Assembly (NCBI RefSeq): GCF_026891935.1
Contig: NZ_JAPTGC010000011.1
Span: forward strand, 1 to 59,020
Reading direction: 5' to 3'
DNA from: Methanocorpusculum vombati
GTDB lineage: Archaea > Halobacteriota > Methanomicrobia > Methanomicrobiales > Methanocorpusculaceae
Length of the DNA stretch: 59,020 nt
The notes beneath the pieces were generated by a model. That model was not told the origin of the DNA. It was given only the letters and a program-made list of their open reading frames with translations, and did no database searches. The translations under genes were made by a program, and so were the position numbers. Position 1 is the first letter of the stretch. Each line of letters starts with the position of its first letter. This document shows, in pieces, positions 55,016 to 59,020 of this stretch.

Positions 55016-55092
55016 GATGCATAAAACATCTACGCCTGCATAAAATAACGTATCGATTCTCTGAAAAATAGGCGGGGTATTTTTCCGGAATT

Positions 55093-55452
55093 TTATTCCA
55101 TTTCCGAAAAGACGAGTTCGTACACCCAGTCCTCAAGCATTTTACAGTGCTCGATGTCGCACTCTTCATCGCAGGCAACGCAGGGTACGATAGTCTCGCC
55201 AGCCATCAGAAGCATCGGGTTGATGGTTTTCTCTGTTTTTACTATCCGTACGAGATACGTACGGGTTCCGTCCTTTTTGCATTCTTCACGCTCAATGTAT
55301 CCGCCGTCCTCAAGTTTCTTGAGAATGCGCGAACAGGTCCTGCTGTCCACACCCAGGTCTTTCCAGAGTTCACTCTGGTATGTACCGTCGGGTTTTGCCC
55401 GGATGTGTGCAAGGACGGTCGTCTCCGTTTCACTTAGTTGGAGGGCAGTCAT
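55093..55452 (-). CDS. winged-helix regulator with four-Cys C-terminal motif
   Basis: This 119-residue protein has an N-terminal MarR/TrmB-like winged helix (residues about 5-70) and a C-terminal CVACDEECDIEHC motif (cysteines 91, 94, 98 and 103) followed by a Trp at 109. The order wing helix then Cys cluster resembles the iron-sulfur domain of archaeal TFE-beta and eukaryotic RPC39, and also fits an Fe-S or zinc-bound redox regulator. It precedes the SepCysS operon on the same strand with a 77-base gap. Confidence 0.8.
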   Translation of the reverse strand: MTALQLSETETTVLAHIRAKPDGTYQSELWKDLGVDSRTCSRILKKLEDGGYIEREECKKDGTRTYLVRIVKTEKTINPMLLMAGETIVPCVACDEECDIEHCKMLEDWVYELVFSEME

Positions 55453-55457
55453 GGGAA

Positions 55458-55691
55458 TTAGTTGATGGGAGAGATGCTCAGGATGTTGTTTCCACGGATG
55501 ACTACGGTGCCGAGGTTCCGGCGGGTGGAATCGCTTACTTCAATTGCTTCTTCGAGATGGAGGTTGAGGTACTCATCGACTGCAACAAGGCGTCCCTCGA
55601 ATTTGCGTCCCTCATCTTTGATCTCGACGGAGATCTTGGAGTCTACGAGGGAGTTGACCTTTTTTATGGGAAGGACAATACTGGATACCAT
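55458..55691 (-). CDS. LSm (Sm-like) RNA-binding protein
   Basis: This 77-residue protein has the Sm1 motif (ISVEIKDEGRKFEGRLVAVDEYLN) and the Sm2 motif (GTVVIRGNNILSI), so it should form a heptameric RNA-binding ring as archaeal LSm proteins do. I prefer the ATG at 55691 because GGTGA lies about 12 bases upstream; a GTG six codons earlier (55709) is possible. It is separated by only 5 bases from the downstream winged-helix gene. Confidence 0.93.
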   Translation of the reverse strand: MVSSIVLPIKKVNSLVDSKISVEIKDEGRKFEGRLVAVDEYLNLHLEEAIEVSDSTRRNLGTVVIRGNNILSISPIN

Positions 55692-55732
55692 ATCGTTATT
55701 GTTCGTCACCCAGACTAATTAAGGTGATTGTT

Positions 55733-56233
55733 TCAGAGGATGATGGATTCGACGGCAGGCAGGGCGCGCAGTTCTTCGATTGCGGTTGCGGGAATTATGC
55801 CGTCGATGATGATGACCAGGCGCGGGGATTCGACGATGTAGGGGTCGGTTACGAAGATCTGGCGGAGCGGCAGGTCATGCGCGGCAAGGACGGCGACGGC
55901 GGAGGCTACGATGTTTTTGTCTCCGGCGTTTTTCGGAAGGATGGTTATTACGGATAAGCCGAGATTTTTGGCAACATTGGTGAGGTCGGGTGTTACCCGC
56001 AGGTGTGCAAAGGTCCGTCTGATTTCTTCCATTCCCAGGATGCGCTTGACGGTTGTGTCTACGACGCGCCGGTCAACGCCGACTACGCGGGCGATGGCGG
56101 TTGCCGATACTTCGATGCCGTTTACCACGACGCGGCCTGCGTCGCTGATGCCGAATCCGTTTTCAAGAAGGAATCTGACAACCCGCTGCTGAGACGGGGA
56201 GTCGGAAAATGGTTCAAGAATGCTGCGCCACAT
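55733..56233 (-). CDS. predicted amino-acid regulator with ACT domain (COG2150 type)
   Basis: This 166-residue protein has an N-terminal helix-turn-helix (VVRFLLENGFGIS ... VSATAIARVVGVDRRVV) and an ACT-like C-terminal half (LSVITILPKNAGDKNIVASAVAVL) that binds amino acids in related proteins. The ATG at 56233 sits about 29 bases from the TATA box, so the transcript would be leaderless; a 24-codon extension to 56305 crosses that box and is rejected. The target is unknown. Confidence 0.88.
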   Translation of the reverse strand: MWRSILEPFSDSPSQQRVVRFLLENGFGISDAGRVVVNGIEVSATAIARVVGVDRRVVDTTVKRILGMEEIRRTFAHLRVTPDLTNVAKNLGLSVITILPKNAGDKNIVASAVAVLAAHDLPLRQIFVTDPYIVESPRLVIIIDGIIPATAIEELRALPAVESIIL

Positions 56234-56258
56234 GTACAAAAATGTGTATCGACGAATG

Positions 56259-56266
56259 TATTTATA
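56259..56266 (-). promoter_or_regulatory. TATA box of the ACT-domain regulator
   Basis: TATAAATA on the minus strand lies about 29 bases before the ATG at 56233. This places the transcript start at or next to the start codon, as expected for a leaderless archaeal mRNA, and supports the shorter start. Confidence 0.65.
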
Positions 56267-56380
56267 CTGTCTCTTGTGTGCCTGAATCCGGGGATTCTTT
56301 CGCATCAGTAGGTTTATTAATCAGCGTGACCCACATGTATAGGTCGCACTGACAATCCGGAACGGGTTTTCAGACCGTAT

Positions 56381-56465
56381 GCGAGGGTAGCCAAGCCAGG
56401 TCAACGGCGCTAGCTTGAGGGGCTAGTCTAGTAGTAGTTCTTGGGTTCGAATCCCATCCCTCGCA
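56381..56465 (+). tRNA. tRNA-Leu (anticodon GAG)
   Basis: The 7-bp acceptor stem GCGAGGG pairs with CCCTCGC at 56458-56464, followed by discriminator A. The anticodon loop CTTGAGG has GAG at the centre. A long variable arm of class II length and the T-loop GTTCGAATC are visible; CCA is not encoded. No intron is seen. AT-rich boxes lie 40 to 70 bases upstream. Confidence 0.96.
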
Positions 56466-56495
56466 CTGTTTTTTCCGACGGGTTCTGATTTTGAT

Positions 56496-56513
56496 CGATA
56501 TTTATAAATATCG
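56496..56513. promoter_or_regulatory. perfect 18-bp palindrome over a TATA box
   Basis: CGATATTTATAAATATCG reads the same on both strands. Its centre includes TATTTATAAATA, about 31 bases before the ATG at 56536. It is likely the core promoter of the small membrane protein; the symmetry is also compatible with a dimeric repressor site. Confidence 0.55.
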
Positions 56514-56535
56514 TAAGGGAAGAGTATCAGGTATT

Positions 56536-56790
56536 ATGTTCCAAAAGTACGAGGCTAGTCCGTCCGGATTGATCTTTGGGGGTGCTTTTGCGTTAATCCT
56601 CTCAATTTTCGGATTACGGACGTTTAATCACTATCTCTTCACGGCATCCGAGATCGTTGCAAATGAGTTTGCGGTCGTGGTCATCGGGGATATCATCGGT
56701 GTCCTTGTTGGTGTGGTGGGACTTGTCATGCTTGGTTTTGGTATCCACTATACGCTCCGGGCACGGAGAGAGAATAATCCGCGGACCTGA
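56536..56790 (+). CDS. small membrane protein with two predicted TM segments
   Basis: This 84-residue protein has two hydrophobic segments, FGGAFALILSIFGLRTFNHY and VVVIGDIIGVLVGVVGLVML, and a basic C-terminus. No family is recognised. The ATG at 56536 lies about 31 bases after the TATA box at 56499-56510, so the leader is very short; an upstream frame extension would overlap the promoter. Confidence 0.75.
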   Translation: MFQKYEASPSGLIFGGAFALILSIFGLRTFNHYLFTASEIVANEFAVVVIGDIIGVLVGVVGLVMLGFGIHYTLRARRENNPRT

Positions 56791-56890
56791 TTGAAAAAAT
56801 ATTTATTTTTCATGCGTTGCGGGGCAAATGCCTGATTTATGCGGGTTGTCCGTCAAATAGATACGCCAGAACTTATTTTTCTGTGTTTCG

Positions 56891-57754
56891 TCAGATGAGG
56901 GGGTCGGGGATGCTGCCCATGTCGCTGACCGGGAGGCGTGTATTTTTTACGAGGAGTGGCTGGTCGGTTTCTATCAGCCGTTCCATGATGAGCATTTTTC
57001 CTGCTTTTGATGTGGCGAAGACCGGTACGCCGACTCCGCCCTGTACCAGTGCGGTGGATGCGGCTGCTTCGCGCACGTGTTTTGACGCGCAGGAGAAGAT
57101 CAGATCCGATGCTTTTGCCAGCCGCAGGGCATCTTCGCGTGATGCCACGGAGGAGGTGTGCACTGCAATGATCAGGGCGTCCGGATATTTTTTCCGGATT
57201 TCTTCGGCGAGTTCGTGCTGGAATCCGGCAATTGTTACGGCTACTTTTGTCCATCCCTTTTCTTTTGCTGTGGCGAGACCTGCAAGTGCGTCCATTGTTC
57301 CTGTGTCGGGGTTGATCACTATGCCGCCCCCGGCTTCGATGCGTGCGATGACTTCGGGATAGGGTGTGGTGGAGATGAGGCCGGACATTCTGCCGCCGAT
57401 GCCCTGTACCATTTCGGGTGAGCGGACGATGACTGTTCCTGCTCCGTCGCAGGCGATGATCGCTGCGTCCAGGGTTCCTGTGCGCAGGCCGGTGTTCATG
57501 AGTTCGGATGCGCCGAAGAGGACAAAGGTTTCTTTGTCAAGGACTCCGCGTTCGCGGGTGCACATGCCGAACCGCTGGATCCGTGCGGTGATGTTTGCGG
57601 CAACGGCTTTGCTGGTGATCGGGTCAACCGGGTTGGCAAAGCGTTTTGCCAGCGGGCAGGTTCGTATTTTTGGTTCGCCGGTTTCGACGACGATGCCATC
57701 ACGAATGACTACGCGGGTCATTCCAACTGCTTCAATGATGTGTTCGTCAGCCAT
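56891..57754 (-). CDS. methanogenesis marker protein 8
   Basis: This 287-residue protein belongs to the DUF2099 family found almost only in methanogens. It begins MADEHIIEAVGMTRVVIRDG, then KIRTCPLAKRF with a conserved Cys, FGMCTRERGV, and the glycine-rich SPEMVQGIGGRMSGLI, and it has a C-terminal NAD-like or kinase-like core. Its reaction is not known. The ATG at 57754 gives the family start; an upstream extension to 57799 lacks family sequence. Confidence 0.88.
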   Translation of the reverse strand: MADEHIIEAVGMTRVVIRDGIVVETGEPKIRTCPLAKRFANPVDPITSKAVAANITARIQRFGMCTRERGVLDKETFVLFGASELMNTGLRTGTLDAAIIACDGAGTVIVRSPEMVQGIGGRMSGLISTTPYPEVIARIEAGGGIVINPDTGTMDALAGLATAKEKGWTKVAVTIAGFQHELAEEIRKKYPDALIIAVHTSSVASREDALRLAKASDLIFSCASKHVREAAASTALVQGGVGVPVFATSKAGKMLIMERLIETDQPLLVKNTRLPVSDMGSIPDPLI

Positions 57755-57813
57755 AGGAATCACGTAACTGATAGATAGATATGGTTCTGTAAAAAACATA
57801 AGGTAGTTACACT

Positions 57814-58545
57814 ATGGGACGGTACTGGGAGCTGGATGCGGGCCGCGGCGTGGCAATTCTTCTGATGATTGGGTATCATGTACTGTTTCAGCTGAGTTTT
57901 TTTGCGCCGGGTCTTGTTCCCTGGTTTAATCCGTATGTTCTGACGGGTGCTCCGATTGCGTTTTTGTTTGTGGTGATTGCGGGTGTTTCTCTGGTTCTTT
58001 TTGCGGCGCGGGAGGGTAGTCTGCCGGGGCTTGTGCGGAAGATGTTTGTCCGCGGTGTCTATATTCTGTGTTTTGCGGCGGTGATTACGGTGGGTTCCTG
58101 GCTGATTTTTCCGTCCGAGGTGGTGGTGTTTGGTATTCTGCATCTGATCGGTTGTGCAACGATTCTTGCGATACCGTTTGTTGTGCTGAGGGTCAGGGGG
58201 TGGATCACGTTTGGTTTTGGTATTATCATTGTTGTTATTTCCCCGCTGCTTGCGTATGTCCGGGGTCCTGCGTTTCTGATTCCGTTCGGGATTACTCCGG
58301 TAGGGTTTGCTACGCTGGATTATGAGCCGCTGATTCCCTGGTTTGGTGTGCTGCTTATTGGTGTTGCCCTTGGGTCTGTTCTTTATGCGGGGGGTGTCCG
58401 CTGCCGGGTGCTGGAGCGGTTTGGTGAGATGCCGCGGGCGGCGGCGCCGGTTGTGTTTCTCGGCCGCCATTCGCTGTTTATCTATCTGATCCACAATCCG
58501 ATTATTTTCGGGATTCTTTTTGCTGCGGGTTTTGTTTCGCTGTAG
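57814..58545 (+). CDS. DUF1624 / heparan-alpha-glucosaminide acetyltransferase-like membrane protein
   Basis: This 243-residue polytopic protein has about seven to eight membrane helices. The N-terminal RYWELDAGRGVAILLMIGYH with its conserved DxxRGxAI...H pattern is typical of the acyltransferase-3-like DUF1624 group, and a second conserved His occurs in LGRHSLFIYLIHNP. In eukaryotes the fold transfers acetyl groups across membranes; the archaeal substrate is unknown. It has no close co-directional neighbour. Confidence 0.85.
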   Translation: MGRYWELDAGRGVAILLMIGYHVLFQLSFFAPGLVPWFNPYVLTGAPIAFLFVVIAGVSLVLFAAREGSLPGLVRKMFVRGVYILCFAAVITVGSWLIFPSEVVVFGILHLIGCATILAIPFVVLRVRGWITFGFGIIIVVISPLLAYVRGPAFLIPFGITPVGFATLDYEPLIPWFGVLLIGVALGSVLYAGGVRCRVLERFGEMPRAAAPVVFLGRHSLFIYLIHNPIIFGILFAAGFVSL

Positions 58546-59020
58546 TGCCGGGGGTGGTGCCGGATCTGTTTGGAGTTTGCTCCAAAATTCAGATATTTTG
58601 GAGTGCCGGGGTGTTTTTCTGAAGTAAGTCGGGGTGACGGGATAGTACTGTTGGTCTGATGCATGAATCATGCAGGATTTTGCAGATGCACCGTTCGGTG
58701 TATCTGCGATATTCTGCGTTGTTTTAACTATTCCATTCACTTTTTACCGGGTAGGAGTCTCCAGAGAACTATCTCCCAATTCATTTCGTGGTATGAATAG
58801 TTTTGACAGGTTTTCCGTTCTGCGGAGAGGTGAGCGGGGGAAATGAGTTTAACCCGCCAACCGTGATAATGGGTGAAAGTGATTGGTGCGGTCGTTAGCG
58901 GGTACCGGGTAACCGGTTTCGGCGGACACGTGTTCTCTGGCTGTATGTGGTGGTGGAATGCTGCGATGCTGCCGCAGGCCGGGCGGGTGCACGGTCCCCA
59001 CCATGAGAAAACAAAAAACA
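58546..59020. other. non-coding 3' end of the window
   Basis: I see no gene. Downstream of the DUF1624 gene, three mutually exclusive arms form two possible hairpins: TTTGGAG (58569-58575) and CTCCAAAAT (58580-58588) or CTCCAAAAT and ATTTTGGAG (58595-58603), followed by GTTTTTCTG, likely a transcript end. From about 58830 the sequence is GC-rich and prone to pairing, ending in a poly-A-like tract; a structured RNA continuing past the window is possible but not recognised. Confidence 0.4.

Noticed and set aside
57760-58740. A 326-codon frame antisense to the DUF1624 membrane protein
   Set aside because: Asn/Lys/Arg/Thr-rich low-complexity reading, opposite to a clear membrane protein with conserved motifs.
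58830-59020. RNase P RNA or SRP RNA at the 3' end
   Set aside because: Neither the conserved RNase P sequences nor the SRP S-domain GGAAG-type loops could be found; only GC-rich pairing potential is present.

Overview
The window comes from a methanogenic archaeon, most probably a hydrogen- and formate-using member of the Methanomicrobiales. A Methanocorpusculum-like genome fits the gene content, but the genus is inference. The evidence is direct: coenzyme F430 biosynthesis genes, a molybdenum/tungsten formylmethanofuran dehydrogenase operon, several F420-type formate dehydrogenase genes, a methanogenesis marker protein, Sep-tRNA:Cys-tRNA synthase, archaeal-type LeuRS, RadA, RPA-like and LSm proteins, and TATA-box promoters with short or absent leaders. 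There is no rRNA, no CRISPR array and no intact insertion sequence. One tRNA (Leu, anticodon GAG) is present.

Layout. 0.4-6.1 kb: a tightly overlapping minus-strand operon for early tetrapyrrole synthesis (precorrin-2 dehydrogenase, hemA, hemB, hemL, hemC, cobA); hemD is not seen. 6.2-22.3 kb: housekeeping genes (HEAT protein, Nog1-type GTPase, HTH-CBS regulator, PRC-barrel protein, phosphatase, radA, RPA-like protein, lysA-dapL, nifS-nifU, leuS, PIN-ATPase-KH protein, hisI). 22.6-26.6 kb: plus-strand cfbA-cfbE-cfbD-cfbB, which takes sirohydrochlorin to F430; cfbC is not in the window.

26.6-51.2 kb is a molybdenum/tungsten and one-carbon island: fdhA1-fdhB1-carbonic anhydrase 1, a short moeA, a Tfx regulator followed by an orphan fdhA2, a small Cys-rich gene, tungstate transporter tupABC, formylmethanofuran dehydrogenase fmdDBAC, fdhA3-fdhB2-carbonic anhydrase 2, a LOG-like protein, and a minus-strand pair made of a severely shortened FdhA-like protein with a full FdhB. 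The logic is coherent: import tungstate or molybdate, insert it into pterin, build formate and formylmethanofuran dehydrogenases, interconvert CO2 and bicarbonate, and reduce CO2 to formylmethanofuran.

51.4-58.5 kb: a small zinc-ribbon gene with a structured leader; an operon of a 59-residue ORF, SepCysS, a peptide-modifying-type radical SAM protein and a TauE/SafE permease; a winged-helix protein with a four-Cys motif; LSm; an ACT-domain regulator; tRNA-Leu; a small membrane protein; methanogenesis marker 8; and a DUF1624-type membrane protein.

The most unusual items are: the truncated FdhA paralogue that lacks the catalytic Cys-His pair yet is coupled to a complete FdhB; two carbonic anhydrase genes identical over about 447 bp although the neighbouring fdh genes have diverged; a MoeA missing its second domain; a shared bipartite element upstream of two fdhA genes; and a 24-bp inverted-repeat pair bounding about 260 bp of non-coding DNA.
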